Source: Plicaturopsis crispa FD-325 SS-3 (lineage: Eukaryota; Basidiomycota; Agaricomycetes; Amylocorticiales; Amylocorticiaceae). Taken from it: a stretch of DNA of 64,000 bases. The stretch is taken from positions 374,000-437,999 of the forward strand of contig KN832565.1 of NCBI GenBank assembly GCA_000827205.1, given 5' to 3'. The notes under the pieces were generated by a model. That model was not told the DNA's origin. It was given only the letters and a program-made list of their open reading frames with translations, and searched no databases. The position numbers were made by a program, and so were the translations under genes. Of this stretch, positions 24,889 through 36,689 are shown piece after piece; the first letter of the stretch is position 1, and each line of letters starts with the position of its first letter.

Positions 24889-26300
24889 ATGTCTCCAGCA
24901 CTCACCAACGGACACGCCACGAACGGAAACGGCGCCGCAAAGAAACACAGCGATGGCTTTGGGACTCGCGCAGTGCACGTCGGATCAGAACCAAGCGAGG
25001 AGACTGGCGCCGTCATCCCCCCGATCTCCCTGAGCACGACATATATTCAACATGGAGTGGGAAACCACAAAGTACGCAGGTTGATCGCAGTATCGGTTTA
25101 TGCGCCCATCTAATCTACCTTATCTACCCCGCAGGGCTTCGAGTACTCGCGCTCGGGCAACCCGAACCGCAACGCGCTTGAGCAAACTCTCGCCTCGTTA
25201 GAATCGGGCGGTGCGTTCGGGCTGGCGTTTGCCTCGGGCTCGGCGACGACAGCCACAGTGCTGCAGTCGCTCGGGCCTGGTGCACACGTCGTCAGCGTGA
25301 ACGATGTGTACGGGGGGACCTTTCGGTATCTCAAGCGAGTCGCGGAAGAGACCCAAGGCTTAGAAAGCACATTCGTCGACATGGAGGACGCAGACGATGC
25401 CGCGATCATCGCTGCGTTCCGCCCAAACACTAAGGTGCGCGCGGGATTTTTTATGCACCGCTATCGATCGTGCACTGACCCTCTGATCAGCTCGTGTGGA
25501 TAGAGTCCCCGACCAACCCCACGCTGCGCATCATCGACATCCCGCGCATCGCCGCCCTCGCCCACGCGCAGCCGTCTCACCCGCTCGTCCTCGTCGACAA
25601 CACCTTCCTCTCCCCCTTCTACACCTCCCCGCTCCTCCTCGGCGCGGACATCGTCGTGCACTCGCTCACAAAGTACGTCAACGGTCACTCCGACCTCGTC
25701 ATGGGCGCGGCCATTCTCCCCGCGCACCACGCCGCGCTTGTGGACAAGCTGCGCTTCCTGCAGAACGCCGCCGGCGCCGTGCCGAGCGCGTACGACTCGT
25801 GGCTCGCGCAGCGTGGCATCAAGACGCTGCACCTCCGCATGAAGGCGCACGGCGTGAACGGGCTGGCCGTCGCCCGTGCGCTCCAGCGCAGCCCGCACGT
25901 CGCGCACGTCATCTACCCCGGCCTCGCGACCCACCCCGGCCAAGCCCTCGCACGCGCCTCGCTGTCCGACGCCGCGCGCAAGTTCGTCGCGAGCGTTGAC
26001 GATGCGTCGGGCGAGTTCCCATACGCGGGCATGATCTCGTTCCGCATAAAGGGCGGGGCGGCGGAGGCGGAGACGTTCCTCACGAAGTTGCGGCTGTTTG
26101 CGCTCGCGGAGTCGCTCGGCGGTGTCGAGAGTCTTGCGGAGCTGCCCGCGCAGATGACGCACGGCAGCATTCCGCCCGCCGAGCGCGTGAAGCTGGGCAT
26201 CGACGACAACCTCGTTAGGCTGAGCTGCGGAGTGGAGGAGACCGAGGACCTTGTTGCGGACGTCGAGCAGGCGTTGGAGGCTGCGGTGCTAGGGAAATAG
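24889..26300 (+). CDS. CYS3: Cystathionine gamma-lyase
   Basis: Exons 24889-25071, 25135-25434 and 25491-26300 (all phase 0) encode 430 residues. The enzyme cleaves cystathionine to cysteine, 2-oxobutyrate and ammonia in reverse transsulfuration, using pyridoxal phosphate in the cytosol. Visible family features are FGTRAVHVGSEP at the start, FEYSRSGNPNRNALE, the block SGSATTATVLQ, WIESPTNPTL, the cofactor Asp in LVDNTFLSP, and the PLP lysine in HSLTKYVNGHSD. The C-terminal ESLGGVESLAELPAQMTHGSIP favours gamma-lyase over cystathionine gamma-synthase, though related MET25-type enzymes share much of this. Length is normal for the family. A short Asn/Gly/Ala-rich N-terminal extension of about 20 residues precedes the core. 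Confidence 0.92.
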
Positions 26301-26884
26301 ACGGATGCATGATACAGTATTTCATAGAATGCGCATCGTTACATTATCTGTTGAATAAATACAGCAAAGGCGTTATTTATCTGTACATCTGTCGGTCTTG
26401 CCCAAGCTGAAGTAGAGAAGCAAGTTTTCCAACTCATTTGTTTGAGTGAGCGTTTACAAAGCCGCGGACTTTGCGCCTCGAGTTCTTGGTTCTTTCCTTT
26501 TTCTTCAAACCTTCATCGATGCATCTTTCCCGCAAGCAAGCTCGGCCCTCCTACCGAGCCCTCAAAACACTACGTTCTACTTACCCAGGCTAGCCGGCTA
26601 GGTCTGTACCCAGTGCAGAGTGCCCCGTTTGATTCATGATCTTTTGGACTGTGTCCTCAGGCCTCAATGCTTCAAGCGATGGCGGCACTACTCCGTGCGC
26701 AACGTAGCGTCTCGTACCCTGTGTATCCTTAAGACTAGGTGGATCTGGAACCGTCGTCTATCATTATCATTACAGTATTAGATGTTGCATACAAAATACA
26801 CAGCGAGACGAGCCTAGTGACGAAAGAAAGCTGGGATGCTAAGGATACAAATGAGCGAGACATTTCTACGACAGCCATGGTGCG
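26301..26884. other. Convergent 3' spacer
   Basis: About 580 bases between the CYS3 stop (plus) and the UBR1 stop (minus). No gene or RNA signal; 3' UTRs of both genes are expected. Confidence 0.5.
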
Positions 26885-29800
26885 TCAAAGGGTCTCCCAG
26901 CCCCCACTATCAACTGTGCTTTCTAACTTGCGTGCCACTGCAGTAGGGATGCCGTGGTTGAGCCACGTCTTGCGCACGTCCTCCCACCGCGCGTGGTGTA
27001 GATACTGCCGCCGCCCTCGTCTGCACACATAATAATTAGAGGAGAACATACGACTATTGCGCGAGGACGTACCGCATAGAGATGTCTACCTCACCGTGCG
27101 CGTCGAGGTACGGCGACTGCGCAAACGTCCCGTTGTTGGCGTACAGATATAAGATCGAACACCGCTTCACGAGGAAATACATCCCAATCGCACCCCCGCA
27201 GCTGTTGGAAAAATATGCCAGTCAGCTAAAGCCTTGTCTACCAGGCAAGCGCGACTCACTCCCGAGTATGCATATTGCACTCTCCCTTCTCACCCGCCTC
27301 CTTATCCGTGCAGCAATGACTCAGCATGCACACCGTCGCCCCGCATATAAGGCATATCGCCGCGTCCACCGGCACAGTCCCGCACCTTACACACGTCATC
27401 GCCGCGTCCTGCGCGCCGAACAGGCTGTCCAGCACGAGCGGAAGCCGCGATATGCGGTACACCGCCGGGTAGTCCAGCACGACGCCGCAATTCAGCTGTG
27501 ACGCCGCGTGTGAGTGCCCGTAGTGCGCACACCACCCCGAGAGCGCGTTCTGCAGCGTGTCCTGGTTTGGGAGGTCCGCCAGCGGCGGGATGCCAAGTGT
27601 ATGTAGCAGGCGCGTATACTCGCACGTCTCGTCCGCCCCGAAGGCGGGCGTGGGGAACGCGCCGGGAAGGACCGCGCGACAGAGGATGGCTGCGCGGCGA
27701 AGGAACGGGAGCGTGAACGCGTACAGCAGCTTTTCGATGCGTGCATCGCCAAACGTCTCGAACACCAGCGTCGCGGTGTGCTCGAAGACGGGCGAGTGCC
27801 GCACAACAGACATGAAGAACATGCGGATGTCCCCGAAGATATCCTCGTGCGCGCGCCGCGGAATCTGCGCGGTGCTGTAGCCCCGCGTCTTGCTTAGGAC
27901 GTACACGAGCCCGATGACCGTGCGCGCAAGGCACGCATAGTACGTGAGAATCAGTACGTGCCGCAGCATCTCGGGGGCAACAGCAGCTGTCTCTACGAGC
28001 ACAGTGAACGGATCCCGCAGGAGGAGGGGGTAGGAGAACGATGTCAGAGACGTGCGGCTCCATTCGGGCAGGAGCCGTTTGATGACCGCCTGGCGTATCG
28101 CCTCCCGGCCCTCGTCCGGCCTGTTCTTGAACTGTACAGCGGCCAACTTCGACAGACACACGAGCAGGCCGCGCACCATGCGCGTTTGAGCTTCCGTTAA
28201 GTTGTCCACCACGAGTCCGCCCGGCGCCTCCACCCCACGCTGCGCGATCTCGATCGCAGCTATCGTATACCCTATCAGCTCCTCGGGTAGGTACACTCCC
28301 GCCCCGCGCTCGCCAGTCTCGGGCTCTGGCCGGTCACGAAGATGACGCGTCTGCTGAGACGTGCTCTTCGCCACCACCATCACCGTGTCGACCATCTTTG
28401 CTACATCCACGTTTTCCCATCGCTCGAGATTCCGCATGTATGTGCTATACCCCGGGTCCTGCGCGCTCCAGAACACGAACTCGCCCGTACCGTTCCGGAA
28501 TTGCAGCGAGTCCAGCAGCACGTCTGGCTTTGACTTCAAAATGCTGATCCCCGCAGCGCGGATCCAATCTGCGAACGGAACTGTGCTGAGGGACGTCGGT
28601 GCTGCACGCGTGACGGGCAGGATCACGTTGCCCAGGCTTTTGCACAGCGGACAGATGTACTCTTTGCGCGGGATGCACTCTGGGTGGTTACGTGTGGCCT
28701 GCGACCGGTGGCGCTGCCGGATGGACTGGCTGTATACTTGGAAGCAGTCCAGGTGCATCATGTGGCTGCATATAGACGCATGCAAGCCAAAGCGCGTATA
28801 CTGTGCCGGGAAGCCCTCGAAATCGGGAGTAGAAACGTACGCGGCGTCGCGTGCGTCTGCGTCCACGGGTGGGAACGTTGACTCGAAGGTCGCAGGCGGC
28901 GCGCGGTCCATGGACAAAGGGACCTGCAGGACCTCGTTGAGATACGTGTTGTGACTGTCGGGATGGCGGCGGATGAGGCGGCTGGGCTGCACGAGCCCCA
29001 GCGTGCCAAACGGCCGCGACGTGTTGAGCTCCTCCTGGCACACGATGCACGTGCCATGAGAGACTTGGTCTTCAGGAATGGCGTCGTCGTCCATATACTC
29101 GTCCTCCTCGTCCTCGCCATCATCAAAGTTTATCGCAAAGCTGGCTTGCTGGGCTTTCATCTGTTTCATGATTGCTTCTTGTCGGGCCTTCGCTGCACGC
29201 TTCTTTGCCTCGTCCGTGTCTGGCGTCTCCGTGCGCGTCTCCCCATTCCCTTGGCGCCGCGCCCTGACCTCCTCGGGGTAGTGTACGGAAAGTTGGGCAA
29301 GGATCCACTCGACGCGGGGCTTGTATAACTTGTATTTGTCGTGGTGCTCCAAAGCGCATACAACGTCGACTATGGTTCGCCCGTCCGTAAAAGTCTCCGT
29401 AGCAGCTGAATGGCCAAACATGAGACCGCGCTCTACGATTGCAAGCATGATCAAGTGCAGAGCTTGATCCAGTATCGCTTCAGCCGATGGAGGTGCTGCA
29501 TCATCGCGGTCGGTCACGACGAGAATGTTATAGATGGCGAAGAAAATTATCCGGAGAAGCGCTTCCGATTCGAACACGCACGGCAAGATGATGAAGGGCC
29601 CAGTCACGATCTCGAGAGGCTTTGGAACGATGACGGGGTCGGCCACGCCTGATTTCTTCAGCCGGTTCAAGAGGATTAGCTCGACGTCCTCGCGCTTGTT
29701 GCGGGTGTAGTGATAAAAGAAGGGATCGACCTCGTCGAATGCCTCGTCCTTCAACTCATACACACCCGTTTCGGTACTCGACTCTGGGGCCCTGAAATTC

Positions 29801-32657
29801 GCTACTTCCTTCAGGACGCGCTCGAAGCATATGTCGTCCACCATGCGCTCGGCGACTCGTTTGACGAGGTCCGTGAACGAGCATGGACCCATCGCCAGTG
29901 CGTGCACGATTTCTCGCCGTACCGCCACCGGAAGGGGCATTTTGGTGGCGTTGGCGCGCTCGTTGAAGAGTGTGATCAGGAGATACAGCACCTCTTCCAC
30001 CATGCTGGACAGCTGGGTGCCCTCGTACACAGTGTGCTCCATTTCTCCGTTGAAATATCCGAGAAGCCCGAACCGGTCCAGGACACTAACGATGACTGTA
30101 TCGGGGTCGAGTGTGACAAGAGCAGTCTGCAAGATGAAGATGTCTTGATCGTAGCAGAGCTCTCGGAGCATGAAGTCGCGGTAGTGAAGGAGTTGCCCGC
30201 GAATAGCAAATCCATTCCTGACCCATAATCCCGTTCGAATCTGAGCAATCATGGCAAGTACTATAGGGCGGAATTGTTAGCACATGCATACACATATTGC
30301 TGGAGGGGCTCACCTCTGAGAGGGAAGTCGACGAGGGTGAGGAACGCTTGTGTGCTAGCATTGCGCACCACAATATCCCGCAAACTTGAGATCCCTACCT
30401 CCCTCAAACGGTCCTCTCGCAGCACGTCGACGTGCTTAAATAGCTCTGCCAGCAACCAATGAAGGGAATGGTGGAAGCTGACCCATCCGTCCAAGACATC
30501 GAACTGTACGATCTGGTGCGTATTCTCCCCAAACTTCACGTCGTGAAATGTGGTCGGAGGAAACTTTGTGCGGTCCAATCGACGATCAGCCAGTGTGCAG
30601 ACCATGAAGATGTGGTGCATGACGGTCGAAATGGCGGCAACAAGATCCGCCGCTCTAGCCCTCGAAAAAGCCTCTCCGTACACCTTGATCACCCGAGACA
30701 GCGATAGCGTGACATTGAATACGCTGATCCACGCATCGGTCTCATACTCGACATGGTTATTCGCCGCGCGCTTGTTCGGGTTGATGCACATAAACAGTTG
30801 GCACACTACAGAGAACTTGACGATGTACTCGTGGTTGTGTGCGATGAGATACTGTACGGGCTCGTTGTGGCACAGATATCGCAAGTCGCTGAATACGGGC
30901 ATGAAGCGTTTCGACTTGAAGGGAAAGCTGTCGACGTCCACGTGCAGAAGACTGTTTGGGGGATATGTGATATGCTTGCCCTCTATCTGGTTGGTGAAGA
31001 AAGCGGTGATAGTGGATAGCAGCCGATGTGCGACGCCATGGTTTCGAACAATGTAGAGGGCGATAGATGGAACGGTAAAGAGCTGCAAGGCGAAATACTT
31101 GATGGACGTCTCAGCTTCGCGATCGACGAGGAGGTAGGCATCGATTACACGATGGTAAACGGCTGCGAAATGACCGGCTATAGGTAGAGAAAGATCAATG
31201 ACAGATACGCCAAGCTGTACTCGCTAGGCTCACCTACTGCGAGCTTATGCTCATGACTTAAAGTGAGAACGGACGCGTATATCTCCTTCAAGCTAAGTCG
31301 CGGCATCTTCCAGAGTTTGGTGTGGTACAAGAACATCCAGTCGATTCTACTGGGATCGCTGACGCCAGTCACAGCCTCCGCAGATGCACCGTAGGGGTTG
31401 TTGGAATACGAACTGTTATCTCGCCTTCTTGGAGACAATAGTTCGGCCGCAATGACTTCGCGTAGAACGAGCGTGTCAGGGCCAAGTCGACTTCGCGTGA
31501 GGTCCAAGAGCCATTCAATTATAACAGCAACAACCTGCTCGCGAAATGTGTCGTAAGCGCGACGAATGGTGACGCCGATATCGATCTGGCTAATTGTCTG
31601 TGCGACCTCGAGGAGGCGCGCGATGTTCGTGTTCATGTCGATTATGTGGCGGCCTTGTTCGTCAATTTTGCGCACGATATCCTCGGCCTGTTCTCGCGAT
31701 CGGCTTGTTGTCTCGCAGACGAGCTGTATCACCTCGTCGAACGAGTGTTTGTCGTCGTTCCAGATGATTACGCAATACTGGTCTTTCGCCATCGGATCCG
31801 CAGATGGCTGCAGTCGGAGGTCGACTTCGTTGGATGGGACGGAGGGTTCGTCCGGGGAGTAGTCGAGCGTATCTAGAATAAAGTCGAGCGCATAACCGAC
31901 TGTTCTCCGCATGATCTCCCGCAGCTCTGGTGGAACGGGCGCGCGGTATGGATAATCCTTGACCGGAGGAACGTCGTCTCCGGATACAAGTTTAGAGGAA
32001 GCGAGTTTGCCTGTAGCATAGTTATGCGGAAACCTCACAAGCTCAGTGATAGACGCATCAGCGGACGCGCTTGGCGGGTGAAAGGGACAGCCGACGTCGA
32101 CGCGCCATGCTTCTTGGTCACCGCAGTCGCAGCATCCACCGGATTGCTGGGCGATGAAGAAACTAACGTTGTGATCCGAGTGCCGGGTGGAATGAAAGCA
32201 CCGTGAGCACAACACGCAGCTATCGTCTAGTGCGCAGTCTCTGTGGAATTGATTATGTTCGCGACGCATGCGATCGACTATGGGCAGTATGCACTCACTT
32301 GCAACGGAAGCAACTCTCGCCCTTCTTGAAGATGTGGCCACAAGGTCTACCTGGTATCACAGGCTCCTCCTGCCCCGCGCCCGCAAATCCGAGGGACGTC
32401 TGCACTTCGCTGAGTGTAGCATGCAACGGGAGACTCGAGTTCGAGTTAGGGAGGAATAGGTGCGCGTACGGACCCCAGAAGGCATCGTACAGCTCAGAGA
32501 GGATCTCGGCGCGTGTCGCAGGCGTGAAAACATATTTGCGAGATCCTGGCATTGTCTCAAGAGCAAAGCGGAGGCGTGATAAAGGGTCGGACGGGCGGTC
32601 GCGCGGGGTCATGGATGCCAACAACTTCGACGAGAATAAGGAAGAGAAACTGGACAT
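26885..32657 (-). CDS. UBR1: N-recognin E3 ubiquitin ligase Ubr1
   Basis: Start ATG at 32657-32655 and TGA ending at 26885; several short introns, the longest uninterrupted frame being about 27256-30252. The product is roughly 1,800 residues. It binds destabilising N-terminal residues and ubiquitinates the protein with a Rad6-type E2 (Arg/N-degron pathway). In order: a UBR-box zinc domain (CGHIFKKGESCFRCK joined to DDSCVLCSRCF and GGCCDCGD, about residues 110-180); a ClpS-like domain (YCVIIWNDDKHSFDEVI); long helical middle; a RING-H2 domain (CIVCQEEL to HMMHLDCFQVY to YICPLCKSLGN, about 28620-29050); and the C-terminal zinc/cap domain (CVRCGTVPVDAAICLICG, ECNMHTRE, then GGAIGMYFLVKRCSILYLYA and ARWEDVRKTWLNHGIP). 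All parts are present, so it appears functional. Confidence 0.93.
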
Positions 32658-32902
32658 TGCTGTCCTGGCTGCTGTTCCAAGGGCAATATAGCGCGCTTTA
32701 CACTGTCCGCTTAGACTCCAGGATTCTGTACTGTAGACGTATTGCTGAGCGGGGCCGTAGAGGTCGTGGGTGTCGTAAGGAAAGGCGGGTGGCGCAACCG
32801 TTAGCCTGCATCTCTTCCACTTGCCACCACCATTCTCGTTCAATCTCGCAGTCGCACACTCAGAAACGCAGAAAGCGCACGGCAATCCCGGAAACATACG
32901 CG

Positions 32903-33862
32903 ATGTCCATACGACAGAATCCAGCCGCGTCGTCGAGCGCTCTGAACGCGCCCAGTTTGTCAACGCTCGCCGATCCTCCGATGCGCATGGTAGACGGTGC
33001 AGCAATGGACTATCTGCTCATTGAGATGGTTCACACACTTCGCGCTTCGTCTGCAGTGGCTACAGCACGATCCAAGAAGACTGAACAGGAAATGGTGGAC
33101 GCGGGCCTGATCCCTCCACCTCCTGCGGTTCCGCCGCCGCTGGCGGGTATCCGAGACTCTCAACGAGATTCAATGGCCAGCACGGCATCAGGGTCGCGCA
33201 GCGGGTCGACCAAGCCCGGATTGGGGCCACTTGACGAGGAAGATGAAGCAGTAAGGTCACGTCTTGAAACGATAGGGTTACATGTTGGGGCGAATTTCAC
33301 AGAACGGTGAGTGAAGTGAATGCATCTCTGGCGTATTTAATCATGGTCGGGTATAGGCTATGTCGCGACCGACCGCTGTTTACAGAGACGCTAGATGTCA
33401 TAAAATTCATTTGCAAGGATATTTGGGCAGCATGTTGGGATAAACAGGTAGACAACTTGCGCACCAACCATCGAGTAAGTATGGCGGTGATGTTCACATC
33501 AATATACTTGCTGACGCGAACCGTCAGGGCGTTTATGTTCTACAAGATAACGCGTTCAAGCCGATATCGCGGCTCTCCTCGTGGGATGGCCGAGCAGATG
33601 CGACACGGAGAGCAAGATTGGTGTGTACTTTCTATTTGCCTGCTGCGTCGAATGGTGCTGAGTTCCCGCCGTGCAGTATGTCGCAATGTCGGCGGGCATT
33701 ATCCGAGGTTCTTTATCCAGACTAGGTTTCCACGGGAGTGTGGCGCCCGAAGTGACGAATCTACCTCAATGCATGCCACCATTCTTTTATCCTCACAAGT
33801 GGAGCCACTAATGTCCCCTCTTCATAGGTACATTTCAAATAAAGTTACCAAAGGGAACATGA
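32903..33862 (+). CDS. TRS33: TRAPP complex subunit Trs33 (TRAPPC6-like)
   Basis: About five exons from ATG 32903 to TGA at 33860-33862. The Bet3-fold core is clear: MDYLLIEMVHTLR, then RLCRDRPLFTETLDVIKFIC, KDIWAACWDKQVDNLRTNHR, GVYVLQDNAFKPISRLS, AMSAGIIRGSLSRLGFHG and a final CTFQIKLPKGT. Trs33 is a small structural subunit of TRAPP complexes, the exchange factors for Ypt1/Rab1 and Ypt31 GTPases at the Golgi. Between the first helix and CRDRP lies a Pro/Ser-rich insert of about 60 residues (PPPPAVPPPLAG, SMASTASGSRSG) not present in animal TRAPPC6; similar inserts are common in fungi. The last intron (33771-33827) begins with GC. The gene starts close to the UBR1 start on the opposite strand, so the two share a divergent promoter of about 245 bases. 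Confidence 0.9.
33771..33827 (+). other. GC-AG intron in TRS33
   Basis: The donor is GCATGC and the acceptor CATAG (57 nt). It is needed to join PQ to CTFQIKLPKGT in phase. The only nearby GT (33799) would leave an intron of about 30 nt and an unrelated C-terminus. Confidence 0.6.
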
Positions 33863-34257
33863 CCGCCGCGCATATTCTCCTTGCCAACGTGAGAGCTGAT
33901 GCCTCAGAGCATCGGTCTTTACTTTGCTGATTTATCTGAGGTTGTAGCACCTCTGTAGCACTTGAAATCTTTGTTGTCCTAGCGTCATGAGACCAAAACC
34001 ATTCAAGCAGGTGACGGCAGACGCGTCTGACGCGTTTCATAACCGCCGCGGAGAATCGAGACCCAATCGAAGTCTTTTTTATTCGAACAACTTCGAATTC
34101 GTTAGCGTCGTGTCGTAGCGAACAATCGGCCTATCGCAAGGCTGCCAGACAGTCGGCCAGCTTTCGCGGGCTTCGTCTTGACCACAGCCCTCTTGTTCTC
34201 CCCTCCCCTCTAATTTAAGGCTCTGCCCACCCACACTCTTTTCTTCAGTCTCTCACC
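33863..34257. other. Intergenic region, promoter of the second amylase
   Basis: About 395 bases without a gene. The last 60 bases are pyrimidine-rich. Confidence 0.5.
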
Positions 34258-36258
34258 ATGTTCCAGTTTCTTTTTCTTTTCTTTTTCTTTTCTCTTTTAT
34301 CTTCAAGCGTACGCGCAGCAAGTGCAGACGACTGGCGGTCGCGGTCCATCTATCAGGTCAGACGCGATGCCACTCGTTGCGGGCATGCCATGCTGAGGTC
34401 CAAGGCAGGTTGTGACGGACAGGTTTGCGTTGAGCGACAACTCCTCGTCCGAGGCATGCGATACCGCGGCAAAGAAGTACTGTGGTGGCTCGTGGCAGGG
34501 TATCACGAACCAACTGGACTACATTCAGAGCATGGGCTTTGACGCGGTGTGGATATCCCCGGTCACCGCCAACATCGAAGGAAACACAACCGGCGGAGAG
34601 GCGTACCATGGGTGAGTCTGTGCTGCCATTCCGATGATTTCGCTTGGACTGAAGCATCCTAGATACTGGACGCAGAACCTCCAGCAGTTGAACAGCCATT
34701 TTGGCTCGGCTGATGACCTGAAGAATCTCAGCGACGCGATCCACGCACGCGGGATGTATCTCATGGTTGACGTCGTAGTGAACCATGTCGCCACACCTGG
34801 TGCGAACCTCAGCGCGCTCAACTTCACGTCGTACAAGCCGTTCAGCCGCACCAGCGAGTACCACACACCTTGTTTCGTTTTGGACTACACGAACCAGACC
34901 GAAGTGGAACAGTGCTGGCTCGGCACCAACGAGTTCCCCTTGGCCGACATAAACACGGACGATTCGCAGGTCGTGGATATGCTGTACAAGTGGGTTGGCA
35001 AGCTCGTAAAGGACTACGGAGTAGACGGACTGCGCGTCGGGGCTGTCAAGAACATACAGCAAGGATTCTGGTCTGGCTTCTCCAACGCAGCTGGTGTGTT
35101 CACTCTCGGCGAGGTTGTCAGTGACAACACCTCGTATGTTGCAGATTACACGCGTAGGCGTCCTATTGTCATGTTTCCGATGTCTGCTTATAAGTTTTTC
35201 CTCAGAGGTCATCGACGCCGTGCTTGACTATCCGACGTGGTTCAACCTTACGGATGCGTTCTCATCCACTACTGGGAATCTATCGGCCCTGCCAGAAAGG
35301 GTTACGGGTATCCAGAAAGAATGGAAAGCCGGCGCCTTCTTGACTGGGTCCTTTCTTGAGAACCATGACCAGCCGCGTTTCCAGTCGCGAACTAAAGACA
35401 CCGCGGTCAGTACCCGCACTCATATAGCATGAAGGACTTGCACTCAATATGCATGGCTCTCCCTTCTCTCATAGCTTGTGAAGAATGCCATGACCTGGCC
35501 GTTTATCTACGACGGAATTCCTATCATGTACTATGGTCAAGAACAGGGCTTCTCTGGTGGTGGTGACCCCAACAACCGCGAAGCGTAAGCCTAGGTATAC
35601 ATTTCTTCTATAACTCGGCTAACGCTGTATCCTCCAGGATGTGGCCGTCTGGTTACTACCGACAGACCCCGTTGGTATCACATGTGCGCGCGTTGAACGC
35701 TGCGCGGAAGGCGGCGGCTCGTGCCAACAAGTTCTACCACACTACTCAAGTGCGTGGTGCATTCATCGTCTCAGCTTATGCCACCGATATTGACAAACAG
35801 GGTTGCAATTTCAGATGAAGTTCATTCCGCAGACGAGTAGTGCCGCCCTCGCCATTTCCCGTCCACCGCTCCTGACGCTCCTGACGAACTCGGGCAGCAA
35901 CGGAGAGACGACATGGAATGTAACGGGCGAGGACGGGACCGGCTTCAAAGCAAATGAGACTCTGGTCGACGTGTTGACGTGCAAGCAGACGCAGGCCGAC
36001 GCGAACGGCGGTGTCGTAGCCCATGCTGCCTATGGTGAACCTCAGGTAAACAATCAACGCCTTACTTTGCACGATCATGTCCGCTGACCGTGTATGTAGG
36101 TGCTCATGCCCGCTGACGATCTTAGCATGATGGGCAAACTGTGCCCCTCTGCTGCCACGGGTAACTTCCACTCCAACGGGGGGTCCTCCACGCGCAACCC
36201 TGGCTCCATCGTCGGCTTCCTCTGCGTTGCTCTTGCCCTCGCCCTCGTTGTCATCTAG
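34258..36258 (+). CDS. GH13 alpha-amylase paralogue lacking the catalytic nucleophile
   Basis: Similar architecture to the gene at 16905: signal peptide [20 protein letters not shown], barrel start [11 protein letters not shown], about nine exons, and a hydrophobic C-terminus ([18 protein letters not shown]) of GPI-signal type. Region I (DVVVNH), region III (FTLGE) and region IV (ENHDQPRF) are intact. Region II, normally GLRIDxxKH, reads [10 protein letters not shown]: Asp is replaced by Gly (codon GGG at 35039-35041) and the following conserved His by Asn (35051-35053). The Asp is the covalent nucleophile in all active GH13 enzymes, so ordinary hydrolase activity is not expected. The frame is otherwise open and splice sites look normal, which argues against a decayed pseudogene. 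It may act as a glucan-binding or wall protein; that is inference. Confidence 0.88.
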
Positions 36259-36689
36259 GTCCCAAAGAACCCTCGAACCAATACTTTCCTCCCCCCAAAC
36301 CCTCTGCATCTACACCCGCTTCCTCAAGTTATATTACTCCTCGCACCCACACTCATGATCCCTTAATCACTCTCGTGGACAACCCATCATCAGCGTCGAC
36401 TCTTTCTCATCACATTTAGACTACAATATCTCATAGGTTTATAGGAATGTCATTGGACATACGTAGCTACCCTCCACCCGCTCATTGCCCCGGTAATTGT
36501 CTTTAGATTCTTAGATGCGTTTTTTTCTTGTACTGTACGTAGTTACATAGGACTTAGAAGCAGGCTAGTGCAGCCTTTGGGATTTATGTGATTTATCCTC
36601 CTCCTTTCCTCACGAGCAGGAATTGCGTTTATGGCACGTCGTTCGAGGTAGGTAAGTATCGCAAATATGGGGCGGGTGAATCCCAGAAT
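36259..36689. other. Convergent 3' spacer
   Basis: About 430 AT-rich bases between the second amylase stop (plus) and the SNF2 gene stop (minus). Nothing else seen. Confidence 0.5.

Noticed and set aside
25461-26162. Minus-strand frame of 233 codons inside CYS3
   Set aside because: Antisense shadow of the conserved cystathionine gamma-lyase exon.
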